22,779 bases of DNA from Tidjanibacter sp. (GTDB taxonomy: Bacteria; Bacteroidota; Bacteroidia; Bacteroidales; Rikenellaceae): positions 1 to 22,779 of the forward strand of contig JAGBVY010000113.1 of assembly GCA_017630115.1 (NCBI GenBank). The letters are read 5' to 3'. The notes beneath the pieces were generated by a model. It was not told the origin of the DNA. It worked only from the letters and a program-made list of their open reading frames with translations, and ran no database searches. The translations under genes were made by a program, and so were the position numbers. Shown one piece after another: positions 14,985 to 22,779 of the stretch; the first letter of the stretch is position 1; every line of letters starts with the position of its first letter.

Positions 14985-16403
14985 TTATTGTGTGTTTGTA
15001 GCAGGGGTGGGAAGATACGAAAGATAGCTCTCGATTTGTCCGCAAAGCGAAAGAAGAGTTGCTATGGAAGTGTCTATTGTGTAGAGTGTTATGAGTGTGG
15101 CGAGTTGTGCCTCGGTGCTGATTTGCTCTGCATCTACAACCTCCATAGATGTGGCCATACCCTCACTAAATGCCTTGTGGGTAGATTGTGCGAGTTTTTC
15201 GGCCAACCGTTGGGCCGAGAGTTGGCTGTGGTATTGTTCCATTTGGGAGCCAATTAGTCGGTGGAGTTTGGTTATGGCCACCGAGAGTCTATTTGTGGCA
15301 AGCTGACGTGATGCATCAAGAGTTTTCAGCTCGCTCTTTGTGCGACGTATGGCGCTCTGGCGTGCAAAACCATCGAAGAGTGTCCAACTCAATCCAACGC
15401 CTACAAGGGTGCGCGGAACGATGTTTTTGTCAAGTCCGCTCGACCATAGTTGTTGATGCCCGAGTAGTGCTATTGAGGGGAGGTAGCGACTGCGCTCCAT
15501 TGCAAAGCGACTACTGAGTATTTGCTCTTGGTTGCGGATTATCATAATGGTGGGAGCTGATTGGATAAATGTCTGATAGTGAGAGTTCGGCGGTAGGTCA
15601 TCAATCGGGAAAAGGGAAGTTGTTGGCGTAGTTTGCTGCCCGTCTGCATAGCCCAAAATTAGCCGTAGGTCGTTGTTGGCGCTGGCGAGATTTGCAATAG
15701 ACTCACAGAGTAGAGTGGCCGATTGCTGGAACTTTACCTCGGCAACCATCCTCTCGGTCGGGGTAATCATCCCCTCTTGCTCCATAAGTTTAGCTTGGCG
15801 TAGATGACGTTGTAGGTTGTTGTTGGCTTGGCGTCGCACCTTAACAACGCTCTCGGCCAATGCGACCGTAAAGTAGGCCTCAATAACCCCTGCACTGACC
15901 ATTTCCCGAGTGGCCGAGAGTTGATTCTGCGCCAGTTCGATAAGAGCGTCGGCTATGCGTGAGGCTTCAATGCGTCGGCCACCGCTGAAAATAGTCCACC
16001 CTATGTCGAGCCCAACCATAGCAGTGTTGCGAGGTATTAGTGGTAGGCGAAATGTGCTACTCTCCAATGAACCAATAATTTGTCCCAAAAGGGGAGATGC
16101 GGTTGCAATATCCTTGATGTCGTCGGCTATTTGTCCCTCGATTTGACCTATGCTGCTCTCTACTGCAATCTCGCTCAACGAGTGACTGTATTCGCCCGCG
16201 AGATTGATTGTGGGGAACCAAATAGCCTCAATCTCAGCTTTTTGAGTCGAAGCGCTCTCAACTGTGTGGTTGGCCATCGCAAGCGAGAGGTTGTGCTGAT
16301 GTGCTATGTGAAGTGCGTCGCTGAGTGAGAGCATAAGGGTGTCGCATTTGGCCCAAAGCAGATTGGGGAGAAGGAGTAAATAGGTGGCTAAAAATGGTTT
16401 CAT
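14985..16403 (-). CDS. TolC-family outer-membrane efflux channel
   Basis: 472 residues from the ATG at 16403. The frame is open to 16553, but the added 50 residues (beginning MHTNITINF) would bury the signal peptide MKPFLATYLLLLPNLLWAK, so the shorter start is chosen. Two TolC repeats are visible: S-L-S-D-A-L-H-I-A-H-Q-H-N-L-S-L near the start, and in the second half L-G-V-G-L-S-W-T-L-F-D-G-F, mirrored in the first half by V-G-L-D-I-G-W-T-I-F-S-G-G-R-R. Long amphipathic helices lie between. No lipobox is seen. It is the first gene of the four-gene efflux operon and gives the exit duct for the adaptor and permeases. Confidence 0.93.
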   Translation of the reverse strand: MKPFLATYLLLLPNLLWAKCDTLMLSLSDALHIAHQHNLSLAMANHTVESASTQKAEIEAIWFPTINLAGEYSHSLSEIAVESSIGQIEGQIADDIKDIATASPLLGQIIGSLESSTFRLPLIPRNTAMVGLDIGWTIFSGGRRIEASRIADALIELAQNQLSATREMVSAGVIEAYFTVALAESVVKVRRQANNNLQRHLRQAKLMEQEGMITPTERMVAEVKFQQSATLLCESIANLASANNDLRLILGYADGQQTTPTTSLFPIDDLPPNSHYQTFIQSAPTIMIIRNQEQILSSRFAMERSRYLPSIALLGHQQLWSSGLDKNIVPRTLVGVGLSWTLFDGFARQSAIRRTKSELKTLDASRQLATNRLSVAITKLHRLIGSQMEQYHSQLSAQRLAEKLAQSTHKAFSEGMATSMEVVDAEQISTEAQLATLITLYTIDTSIATLLSLCGQIESYLSYLPTPATNTQ

Positions 16404-16538
16404 TGCAAGGTTGTTTATTGTGGATAGGAGTAATTCAAAACCTATACCAAACAATTTTAGCCATAGTCGGGAGTGGTAAATTGAACTTTGGTGGAAAGTT
16501 TCTTGCGTGCGCGTATGCGATATGTGAAAATTTATTGT

Positions 16539-16546
16539 TATATTTG
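16539..16546 (+). promoter_or_regulatory. -7 box of the uronate operon promoter
   Basis: TATATTTG matches TAnnTTTG exactly, 68 bases before the kdgK ATG. Transcription would start near 16551, just ahead of the hairpin at 16555. No TTTG is found 19-21 bases upstream. The 211-base gap to tolC (16404-16614) shows nothing else clear besides this box and the hairpin. Confidence 0.45.
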
Positions 16547-16554
16547 TGTGCATT

Positions 16555-16571
16555 TATGGGCTTTGCCCATA
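16555..16571 (+). promoter_or_regulatory. Hairpin in kdgK leader
   Basis: TATGGGC-TTT-GCCCATA forms a perfect 7-bp stem with a 3-base loop, about 45 bases upstream of the kdgK ATG. It is followed by AGGGATTAGC rather than a T-run, so it is not a terminator. It may protect the 5' end of the operon message or be an operator palindrome. Confidence 0.5.
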
Positions 16572-16614
16572 GGGATTAGCCAACACGAATAATTACTATA
16601 AAACCTAAAACATT

Positions 16615-17637
16615 ATGAAAATCGTAACTTTTGGCGAGATTATGTTACGCCTCTCGCCCGCAGGAATGAACAATCGTTTTGTACAGGCCGACCAGTTTGA
16701 TGTGGTCTATGGTGGAGGCGAGGCAAATGTGGCAGTTAGTTGTGCCAACTATGGTCACGAAGCCTATTTTGTAACCAAACTTCCTGCCCACGAGATTGGT
16801 CAGTCGGCCCTGAATGCTTTGCGTCGCTATGGTGTCCACACTGAACACATTGCTCGTGGTGGCAATCGACTCGGCATCTACTACCTCGAAAGTGGCTCGG
16901 CTATGCGCCCCAGTAAAGTTATCTACGATAGAGCAGGCTCTTCTATTGCTGAGGCTACGGCCGACGATTTCGATTTCGACGAGATTATGAAGGGCGCCGA
17001 TTGGTTCCACTGGTCGGGCATTACCCCCGCAATCTCCGATAAGGCAGCCGAACTTACTCGCCTTGCTTGTGAGGCAGCCAAACGCAATGGCGCAATGGTG
17101 TCGGTTGATTTGAACTTCCGCAAAAAACTGTGGACCAAAGAGAAAGCCCAGTCTATTATGCGCCCCCTGATGCAGTATGTAGATGTTTGTATAGGCAACG
17201 AGGAGGATGCGGAGTTGTGCTTAGGATTCAAACCCGATGCCGATGTGGAGGGTGGCAAGACCGATGCAGAGGGTTATAAAGCAATCTTCCAGCAGATGCA
17301 GCGTGAGTTTGGATTTAAGTACGTCATATCCACTCTTCGTGAGTCGCTCTCGGCCAGCCACAATGGTTGGAAGGCTATGATTTACAATGGCGAGGAGTTC
17401 TATGTGTCGAAACGTTACGACATTCTTCCCATTGTCGATAGAGTAGGCGGCGGCGACTCGTTTAGCGGTGGTATTATCCACGGTCTGCTAACCAAGCCCA
17501 CTCAGGGTGAGGCTTTGGAGTTTGCTGTGGCTGCTTCGGCCCTCAAACATACTATCAATGGCGACTTCAACCTTGTTAGCGCTGCCGAGGTGGAGGCTTT
17601 GGCTGGTGGCGACGGTAGCGGTCGCGTACAGCGTTAG
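16615..17637 (+). CDS. kdgK: 2-keto-3-deoxygluconate kinase (PfkB family)
   Basis: 340 residues. Phosphorylates 2-keto-3-deoxygluconate (KDG) to KDPG with ATP in the cytoplasm. It shows the PfkB/ribokinase N-terminal motif with V-Y-G-G-G-E-A-N-V-A (about 31-40) and the C-terminal signature D-R-V-G-G-G-D-S-F-S-G-G, in which Asp281 is the catalytic base. V-S-V-D-L-N-F-R-K-K-L-W in the middle is typical of KDG kinases. Length is normal. The next gene encodes the enzyme that consumes its product, which supports KDG over other sugars. Two consecutive stop codons (TAG TAG, 17635-17640) end the frame. It leads a six-gene plus-strand operon. Confidence 0.95.
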   Translation: MKIVTFGEIMLRLSPAGMNNRFVQADQFDVVYGGGEANVAVSCANYGHEAYFVTKLPAHEIGQSALNALRRYGVHTEHIARGGNRLGIYYLESGSAMRPSKVIYDRAGSSIAEATADDFDFDEIMKGADWFHWSGITPAISDKAAELTRLACEAAKRNGAMVSVDLNFRKKLWTKEKAQSIMRPLMQYVDVCIGNEEDAELCLGFKPDADVEGGKTDAEGYKAIFQQMQREFGFKYVISTLRESLSASHNGWKAMIYNGEEFYVSKRYDILPIVDRVGGGDSFSGGIIHGLLTKPTQGEALEFAVAASALKHTINGDFNLVSAAEVEALAGGDGSGRVQR

Positions 17638-17675
17638 TAGTAACGAATGAGAAACTTTTAGAACTTTTTGACTAT

Positions 17676-18347
17676 ATGGCTAAGTTTGATAAAATGGCTG
17701 TGATGACAGCTATGAAAGAGAGCGCAATGGTCCCCGTTTTCTACGATGCCGATGTGGAGGTGTCGAAGAATGTACTAAGGGCTTGCTACAAAGGCGGAGT
17801 GAGGGTGTTTGAGTTTACCAATCGTGGTGACTTTGCAGCCGAAGTTTTTGCCGAGTTGATGAAATTTTCGCTTCGCGAGTGTCCCGAGATGATTCTGGGC
17901 GTAGGCTCTATTGTAGATGCACCTACCGCAGCACTCTATATTCAGTATGGTGCTAACTTCATTGTCGGCCCTTGTATGAATGATGAGGTTGCTCGCTTGT
18001 GCAATCGCCACCTTGTGCCCTATGTTCCCGGTTGTGGTACGGTTAGCGAGATTAGCCACGCTCAGGAGCTGGGGTGCGATGTTACAAAAATCTTCCCCGC
18101 AGGGTGTGTTGGCGGTCCCGACTTTGTGAAGAACGTTAAGGCTCCTCTGCCTTGGAGTAATATTATGGCCACTGGCGCTGTTGAGCCCACCGATGAGAAT
18201 CTTAAAGCGTGGTTCTCGGCAGGGGTGTTCTGTGTGGGTATGGGCTCAAAGCTCTTCCCCAAGGAGGCTCTGAAAGTGGCCAATTGGCAGGCTGTTACGG
18301 ACAAATGCCGTGAGGCTCTGGCTATTGTGGCCAAATATCGTAAGTAA
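17676..18347 (+). CDS. eda: KDPG aldolase (2-keto-3-deoxy-6-phosphogluconate aldolase)
   Basis: 223 residues. Splits KDPG into pyruvate and glyceraldehyde-3-phosphate, the last step of uronate breakdown and of the Entner-Doudoroff route. Class I aldolase features are Glu46 and Arg50 in F-E-F-T-N-R-G, and Schiff-base Lys138 in V-T-K-I-F-P-A-G. Their spacing closely matches E. coli Eda (Glu45, Arg49, Lys133). P-G-C-G-T-V-S-E and M-A-T-G-A-V-E-P-T are the phosphate-site segments. The gene starts 38 bases after kdgK and 24 bases before kduI. Some family members also act on 4-hydroxy-2-oxoglutarate; context favours KDPG. Confidence 0.95.
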   Translation: MAKFDKMAVMTAMKESAMVPVFYDADVEVSKNVLRACYKGGVRVFEFTNRGDFAAEVFAELMKFSLRECPEMILGVGSIVDAPTAALYIQYGANFIVGPCMNDEVARLCNRHLVPYVPGCGTVSEISHAQELGCDVTKIFPAGCVGGPDFVKNVKAPLPWSNIMATGAVEPTDENLKAWFSAGVFCVGMGSKLFPKEALKVANWQAVTDKCREALAIVAKYRK

Positions 18348-18371
18348 TTAAAAATCAAAAGATGAGAGTAT

Positions 18372-19217
18372 ATGAAAACAAACTACGAAATTAGATATGC
18401 AGCCCATCCAGAGGATGCAAAAAACTACGACACCAAGCGTCTGCGCCGCGACTTTCTGATTGAGAAGCTATTTGTGGCCAACGAGGTAAATATGGTCTAT
18501 TCGATGTATGATCGTATGGTTGTAGGTGGCGCAATGCCTGTTGGCGAGAGTCTGATGTTGGAGGCTATCGACCCCCTGAAAGCACCTTACTTCCTTACTC
18601 GTAGGGAGATTGGTATCTACAATGTCGGCAAAGGTAAAGGCGTTGTTCGCGTTGGTGAGGAGCGCTACGAGCTCGACTTCAAAGAGGCACTCTACCTCGG
18701 CTCGGGCGATAGGGAGGTCTATTTTGAGAGCATCGACCCTGCTGAGCCAGCTAAGTTCTACTTCAACTCTCTTACGGCTCACCGCAACTATCCCGACAAG
18801 AAGGTGACCAAAGAGAATGCTATTGTTGCACATATGGGCTCGCTTGAAGGCTCCAACGACCGCAATATCAATAAGATGCTCGTAAATCAGGTGCTGCCCA
18901 CTTGCCAATTGCAGATGGGTATGACCGAGCTTGCTACGGGTAGCGTTTGGAACACTATGCCTGCACACACCCACTCACGTCGTATGGAGGCCTATTTCTA
19001 TTTCGACATCCCAGAGGACCACGCAATCTGCCACTTTATGGGCGAGGTTGACGAGACACGCCACATCTGGATGAAGGGCGACCAAGCCGTTTTGTCGCCT
19101 GAGTGGAGTATCCACTCGGCAGCTGCAACCCACAACTACACCTTCATCTGGGGTATGGGTGGCGAGAACCTCGACTATGGCGACCAAGATTTCTCGCTTA
19201 TTACCGACCTTAAATAG
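18372..19217 (+). CDS. kduI: 5-dehydro-4-deoxy-D-glucuronate isomerase
   Basis: 281 residues, normal length. Converts 4-deoxy-5-keto-uronate (from unsaturated uronates released by polysaccharide lyases) to 2,5-diketo-3-deoxygluconate. A cupin-fold zinc enzyme: ligands His199, His201, Glu206 (in H-T-H-S-R-R-M-E) and His248 have the same spacing as in E. coli KduI (196, 198, 203, 245). The I-W-G-M-G-G-E-N near the C-terminus is diagnostic. The N-terminus (M-K-T-N-Y-E-I-R-Y-A-A-H-P) is also typical. It sits 11 bases before kduD, which takes its product. Confidence 0.97.
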   Translation: MKTNYEIRYAAHPEDAKNYDTKRLRRDFLIEKLFVANEVNMVYSMYDRMVVGGAMPVGESLMLEAIDPLKAPYFLTRREIGIYNVGKGKGVVRVGEERYELDFKEALYLGSGDREVYFESIDPAEPAKFYFNSLTAHRNYPDKKVTKENAIVAHMGSLEGSNDRNINKMLVNQVLPTCQLQMGMTELATGSVWNTMPAHTHSRRMEAYFYFDIPEDHAICHFMGEVDETRHIWMKGDQAVLSPEWSIHSAAATHNYTFIWGMGGENLDYGDQDFSLITDLK

Positions 19218-19228
19218 AGCCTATTGCG

Positions 19229-20026
19229 ATGAAAGCTAATTTTTCTCTCGAAGGTAAGGTGGCGCTCGTTACTGGTGCTGCCTACGGAATTGGTTTCGCT
19301 ATTGCCGAGGCTCTGGCGTCGGCTGGCGCAAAAATCGCTTTCAACTGCCGCTCTGAGCATCATCTCGAAGAGGCGTTGGCGGAGTATAAAGCCAAAGGCA
19401 TTGAGGCTCGTGGCTACATCTGCGATGTGACCGACGAGGATGGTGTTAAGGCAATGGTGGCCGATATTACAAGGGAACTTGGCAGCGTTGATATTTTGGT
19501 AAACAACGCAGGCATCATCAAGCGCATCCCAATGCACGAGATGACCACTGAGGAGTTCCGTCAGGTGATAGACATTGACCTTACGGCCGCATTTATTATG
19601 TCGAAGGCTGTAATACCCGCAATGATTCAGAAGGGTGGGGGCAAGATTATCAATATCTGCTCGATGATGTCGGAACTTGGACGCGAAACCGTATCGGCCT
19701 ATGCGGCTGCCAAGGGCGGACTGAAAATGCTCACCCGCAACATAGCAAGTGAGTATGGCGAGTATAATATCCAGTGCAACGGCATTGGCCCGGGCTATAT
19801 TGCCACACCTCAAACCGCACCCCTGAGGGAACCTCAGCCCGATGGTGAGCGTCATCCATTCGATAAGTTTATAATTTCGAAAACGCCTGCGGCACGTTGG
19901 GGAACACCCGAGGATTTGATGGGTCCTGCTATCTTCCTTGCATCGGAGGCCTCCAACTTTATCAATGGTCACATCCTCTATGTAGATGGAGGTATATTGG
20001 CCTACATTGGCAAACAACCCAAATAG
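19229..20026 (+). CDS. kduD: 2-dehydro-3-deoxy-D-gluconate 5-dehydrogenase (SDR family)
   Basis: 265 residues. Reduces 2,5-diketo-3-deoxygluconate to KDG with NAD(P)H, feeding KdgK. Classical short-chain dehydrogenase: cofactor motif T-G-A-A-Y-G-I-G (15-22), N-N-A-G (92-95), and active-site Ser145, Tyr158 and Lys162 in Y-A-A-A-K. The C-terminus Y-V-D-G-G-I is usual. Other SDRs such as gluconate 5-dehydrogenase share these motifs; the direct kduI neighbour makes KduD by far the best call. The gene ends 10 bases before the lipoprotein start and an AGGAG lies in between. Confidence 0.95.
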   Translation: MKANFSLEGKVALVTGAAYGIGFAIAEALASAGAKIAFNCRSEHHLEEALAEYKAKGIEARGYICDVTDEDGVKAMVADITRELGSVDILVNNAGIIKRIPMHEMTTEEFRQVIDIDLTAAFIMSKAVIPAMIQKGGGKIINICSMMSELGRETVSAYAAAKGGLKMLTRNIASEYGEYNIQCNGIGPGYIATPQTAPLREPQPDGERHPFDKFIISKTPAARWGTPEDLMGPAIFLASEASNFINGHILYVDGGILAYIGKQPK

Positions 20027-20036
20027 AATTAGGAGT

Positions 20037-21278
20037 ATGAAAAAGTATAGTTATCTGATGGTTGCTGCGCTGCTGTTGCTTGCCAGCTGCTCGCAGCAGA
20101 GGGATGAAATAATTGTCATCAACCATAGTGATATTGACCGCGTGGGCGAGATGGTGGAGGTGGAAGCCTCGCGCTTTGATGTGCCTGAGGGCAAAAGGCT
20201 CGCAATCTACAACAATGAGGGCCAGGAGGTGGCCTCACAGCTTACCTACGATGGTAAAATCATCTTCCAAACCGATGTAAAGGCGGGCGAGCAGGCATTC
20301 TACACCGTTACCACAACCAATAAGTCTGCCAAAATGCAATCATATGCTTGCGGTAGGGTTTATCCCGAGAGGGTGGATGATGTGGCTTGGGAGAGCGATC
20401 TTATTGCCTATCGTGCCTACGGCCCTGCATTGCAGCAGAGTGGCGAGAGGGCTTTTGGCTACGATGTTTGGGTGAAGAACAATACCGAGCTACCCGTGGT
20501 GGAGGAACGCTATGCTAAGGAACTCAATCCCCAGACCAAAGCTCGTATTGCTGAACTTCGCCAGAGCGACCCCGCTGCTGCCGACGCATTGGCCGCCTCG
20601 GTGTCGTACCACAACGACCACGGCAACGGCTTCGACGCCTACAAGGTTGGCCCAACCCTCGGTGGTGGTGCTACCGCACTCTTAGAAAAGGGCAAAATCA
20701 TATATCCCTATTGCTACAAGGAGTGTGAGATTTTAGATAACGGTCCTCTGAGGTTTACCGCACGTCTTACCTACCACCCAACAATGGTTGGCGGCAGTGA
20801 GGTAGAGGAGGTGAGGACTATCTCGCTCGATAAAGGCTCATTCTTAAATAAAACCACTGTGGAATATGTTGGCGCAGAGGGTGTTGAGTTGGATGTGATG
20901 ATGGGAGTTGTACTTCACGAAAAGGATGTGCGCTCGAAGTTCGACAACGAAAACTACTATTTGACCTACGCCGAGATGGTGGAGGCTCCCGACGGTGGCG
21001 AGCTCTACCAAGCCCTCTACTCTCCTGAGGGATGGAGTGGGGCAGAGAATAGACTCTGGACCAAGAAAGACGACAAGCCTGCCGGAACATTTGGCCACGC
21101 CGCCATCTATCAATCCACCACAACCAACAAGGCCCTGACTTACTATTGGGGTGCGCTGTGGAGTAAAGCTACTCTGGTGGATGTGAGCAGCAAAGAGGCC
21201 TTTGATGGTGTGATGGCCGAGGTGGTTGCCGCAAAGCAGATGCCTTTGGAGGTAACAACCATTGTTTATGAGAAATAA
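20037..21278 (+). CDS. DUF4861-type lipoprotein of uronate operon
   Basis: 413 residues from the ATG at 20037, preceded by AGGAG. An upstream in-frame start at 19986 lies inside kduD and would bury the signal. The signal peptide ends in lipobox L-A-S-C (Cys18) followed by S-Q-Q, so the protein is lipid-anchored outside the cytoplasm. The rest, with Y-P-E-R-V-D-D-V-A-W-E-S-D, A-Y-R-A-Y-G-P-A-L, G-Y-D-V-W-V-K and Y-H-N-D-H-G-N-G, fits DUF4861, a Bacteroidetes family often found with uronate genes. The His/Asp-rich Y-H-N-D-H-G and R-V-D-D-V-A-W-E patches could be catalytic. Function is not known to me; an extracytoplasmic step on uronate oligosaccharides is the natural guess from context. Confidence 0.85.
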   Translation: MKKYSYLMVAALLLLASCSQQRDEIIVINHSDIDRVGEMVEVEASRFDVPEGKRLAIYNNEGQEVASQLTYDGKIIFQTDVKAGEQAFYTVTTTNKSAKMQSYACGRVYPERVDDVAWESDLIAYRAYGPALQQSGERAFGYDVWVKNNTELPVVEERYAKELNPQTKARIAELRQSDPAAADALAASVSYHNDHGNGFDAYKVGPTLGGGATALLEKGKIIYPYCYKECEILDNGPLRFTARLTYHPTMVGGSEVEEVRTISLDKGSFLNKTTVEYVGAEGVELDVMMGVVLHEKDVRSKFDNENYYLTYAEMVEAPDGGELYQALYSPEGWSGAENRLWTKKDDKPAGTFGHAAIYQSTTTNKALTYYWGALWSKATLVDVSSKEAFDGVMAEVVAAKQMPLEVTTIVYEK

Positions 21279-21309
21279 TTTGATTTAGTAACCATAAATA
21301 AACAACCAA

Positions 21310-22743
21310 ATGAGTAATCTTCAAAATGGACGCAAAACCAACTATCGTTGGGTTATTTGCGCAATGTTGTTCTTCGCAACAACAGTAAACTACCTCGACC
21401 GTCAGGTGCTTTCGCTCACCTTCGAGGATTTCATCCGCCCCGAGTTCCACTGGACCGATTCGGATTACGGTAACATTACCGGTATCTTCTCGCTCTTCTA
21501 TGCTATCGCAATGCTATTTGCGGGTCGCTTCGTCGATTGGCTCGACACTAAGAAGGGTTATATGTGGAGTATTGGTATCTGGTCGTTTGGCGCTTGCGTA
21601 CACGCCATTTGCGGCATTGTGACCGAGAGTATTGTAGGTGTTGAAAACTTGGCCCTTGTTGCCAATGCCGAGCTTGTGGCCCGCATCGCACTGATTAGCT
21701 CCACATTCTTCATCATTGCTCGTTGCGTGTTGGCTCTTGGTGAGGCAGGTAACTTCCCCGCAGCTATCAAAGCCACAGCAGAGTATTTCCCCAAACGTGA
21801 CCGCGCTTTTGCTACCAGTATTTTCAATGCCGGCTCCACTATTGGTGCTCTTATCGCCCCCTTCTGCATTCCACCTTTGGCTGCTAAGTTTGGTTGGGAG
21901 ATGGCCTTTATTATTATAGGTGCGCTTGGTTTCATCTGGATGGGCTTCTGGCAGTTTATCTACAAGAAGCCCGAGAAGAACCCCAAAGTGAACGAGGCAG
22001 AGTTGGCCTACATCCTCTCCGATGAGGTGCAGACCGAGAGTAATCCCACCGCAGAGGTAGCTCAGCCTACTAAGAAGGTGTCGCTCTGGCAGTCGTTTAA
22101 GTATCGCCAGACTTGGGCTTTCATTGTGGGTAAGTTTATGACCGACGGTGTTTGGTGGTTCTTCCTCTTCTGGATGCCCTCCTACCTAAAAACCACCTAC
22201 GGTTTGGCCTCTACCGACATCAAGTTCCAACTTGCTCTGGGTGTGCTCTACCTTATCGTTATGATTTCTATTGCCGGTGGTTATCTGCCCACGCTATTTG
22301 TGGATAAGAAGAAGATGGAGCCCTATTCGGGCCGTATGTTGGCAATGCTTATCTTTGCATTCTTCCCCTTGGTAGCCCTTGCAGCGCAGCCTCTGGCCCA
22401 CGTTTCAATGTGGTGGCCTGTTGCGCTTATTGGTATTGCTGGCGCAGCTCATCAGGCTTGGAGTGCCAACCTCTTCTCGACTATTGGCGATATGTTCCCC
22501 AAGAGTATGATTGCAACCATCACAGGTATTGGTGGTATGGCAGGTGGTATTGGCTCTTTCTTGATTCAGAAGAGTGCAGGTGCGCTGTTTGATTATAGCG
22601 ACAAAGTAGGCCTTGTTTTGCTCGGTTTCGAGGGCAAGGAGGCAGGCTATATGATTATGTTCAGCTTCTGTGCTGTTGCCTACCTCATCGGTTGGGTGAT
22701 TATGAAGGTGCTCGTTCCCCGTCACAAACCAATCCAGTTGTAG
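21310..22743 (+). CDS. ExuT-like MFS hexuronate transporter
   Basis: 477 residues with about 12 membrane helices. The N-terminal motif V-N-Y-L-D-R-Q-V-L-S in helix 1 is typical of the anion:cation symporter group (ExuT/GudP). D-W-L-D-T-K-K-G-Y between helices 2 and 3 matches the MFS loop, and A-L-G-E-A-G-N-F-P-A-A-I-K in helix 4 is another group signature. A cytoplasmic loop (about residues 220-260) separates the two halves. It should import uronate-type sugar acids by proton symport across the inner membrane. It is last in the visible operon; the 36 bases after its stop contain no clear terminator, so more genes may follow. Confidence 0.92.
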   Translation: MSNLQNGRKTNYRWVICAMLFFATTVNYLDRQVLSLTFEDFIRPEFHWTDSDYGNITGIFSLFYAIAMLFAGRFVDWLDTKKGYMWSIGIWSFGACVHAICGIVTESIVGVENLALVANAELVARIALISSTFFIIARCVLALGEAGNFPAAIKATAEYFPKRDRAFATSIFNAGSTIGALIAPFCIPPLAAKFGWEMAFIIIGALGFIWMGFWQFIYKKPEKNPKVNEAELAYILSDEVQTESNPTAEVAQPTKKVSLWQSFKYRQTWAFIVGKFMTDGVWWFFLFWMPSYLKTTYGLASTDIKFQLALGVLYLIVMISIAGGYLPTLFVDKKKMEPYSGRMLAMLIFAFFPLVALAAQPLAHVSMWWPVALIGIAGAAHQAWSANLFSTIGDMFPKSMIATITGIGGMAGGIGSFLIQKSAGALFDYSDKVGLVLLGFEGKEAGYMIMFSFCAVAYLIGWVIMKVLVPRHKPIQL

Positions 22744-22779
22744 GATTTACTATAAAATAATTAAGGCCAGCACCGTTGG

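Noticed and set aside
16404..16553. 50-residue N-terminal extension of TolC
   Set aside because: The extension would precede a normal signal peptide starting at 16403, so it is untranslated leader.
16394..16579. Small plus-strand frame between tolC and kdgK
   Set aside because: It overlaps the start of tolC in antisense, spans the predicted kdgK promoter and shows no recognisable motif.
19175..20017. 280-codon minus-strand frame across kduD
   Set aside because: kduD on the plus strand carries all SDR active-site residues. The reverse frame is Cys/His-rich without family motifs.
19986..20036. Upstream start for the DUF4861-type lipoprotein
   Set aside because: It would begin inside kduD and place 17 residues before the lipoprotein signal; the ATG at 20037 has AGGAG in front.
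1..22779. CRISPR array, tRNA or rRNA gene, insertion sequence, integrase or phage gene
   Set aside because: None was seen on reading both strands: no spaced repeats, no transposase or integrase motifs, and gene-free gaps too short for rRNA. A tRNA scan program was not available.

Overview
The window looks like chromosomal DNA of a Bacteroidota member, most likely order Bacteroidales. The reasons are a SusC/SusD outer-membrane pair with DUF4843-type and other lipoproteins, promoter -7 boxes of the Bacteroidetes form TAnnTTTG, few clear Shine-Dalgarno sites, and flavoprotein genes that read like Bacteroidales versions. Base composition is moderate, near half GC by eye. I cannot fix the genus; a Rikenellaceae/Alistipes-like origin is only a guess. 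No tRNA, rRNA, CRISPR array, insertion sequence or phage gene is visible, and no gene-free stretch exceeds 300 bases.

Layout. (1) Positions 1-6422, minus strand: a nutrient-uptake operon read right to left as SusC receptor, SusD lipoprotein, DUF4843 lipoprotein, and a fourth lipoprotein cut by the window edge that carries an EF-hand-like calcium loop. (2) 6582-7565, plus: a secreted alpha/beta-hydrolase transcribed divergently from susC, ending at a strong bidirectional terminator. (3) 7615-10844, minus: a two-gene flavoprotein operon in which both genes are fusions. The first is an unusual ETF-like protein joining an abridged EtfB-like half to the FAD domain of EtfA. The second is an acyl-CoA dehydrogenase joined to a FabZ-type hot-dog dehydratase. 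(4) 11026-11604, minus: a conserved-looking 192-residue protein of unknown function with its own promoter and terminator. (5) 11665-16403, minus: an efflux operon of TolC, HlyD adaptor and two ABC-2 permeases, with no ATPase gene. (6) 16615-22743, plus: a uronate-catabolism operon kdgK, eda, kduI, kduD, a DUF4861-type lipoprotein and an ExuT-like transporter.

How the parts work together. Region 6 takes the 4-deoxy-5-keto-uronate left after polysaccharide-lyase digestion through KduI, KduD, KdgK and Eda to pyruvate and glyceraldehyde-3-phosphate, with the MFS protein as importer. Region 1 with the esterase of region 2 could supply an outer-membrane substrate, but no lyase or glycosidase lies in the window, so any link to region 6 is speculative. 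Region 3 is the most unusual part. One polypeptide holds both a 3-hydroxyacyl dehydratase and a flavin acyl/enoyl oxidoreductase, two consecutive steps, and its neighbour is a single-chain candidate electron carrier.
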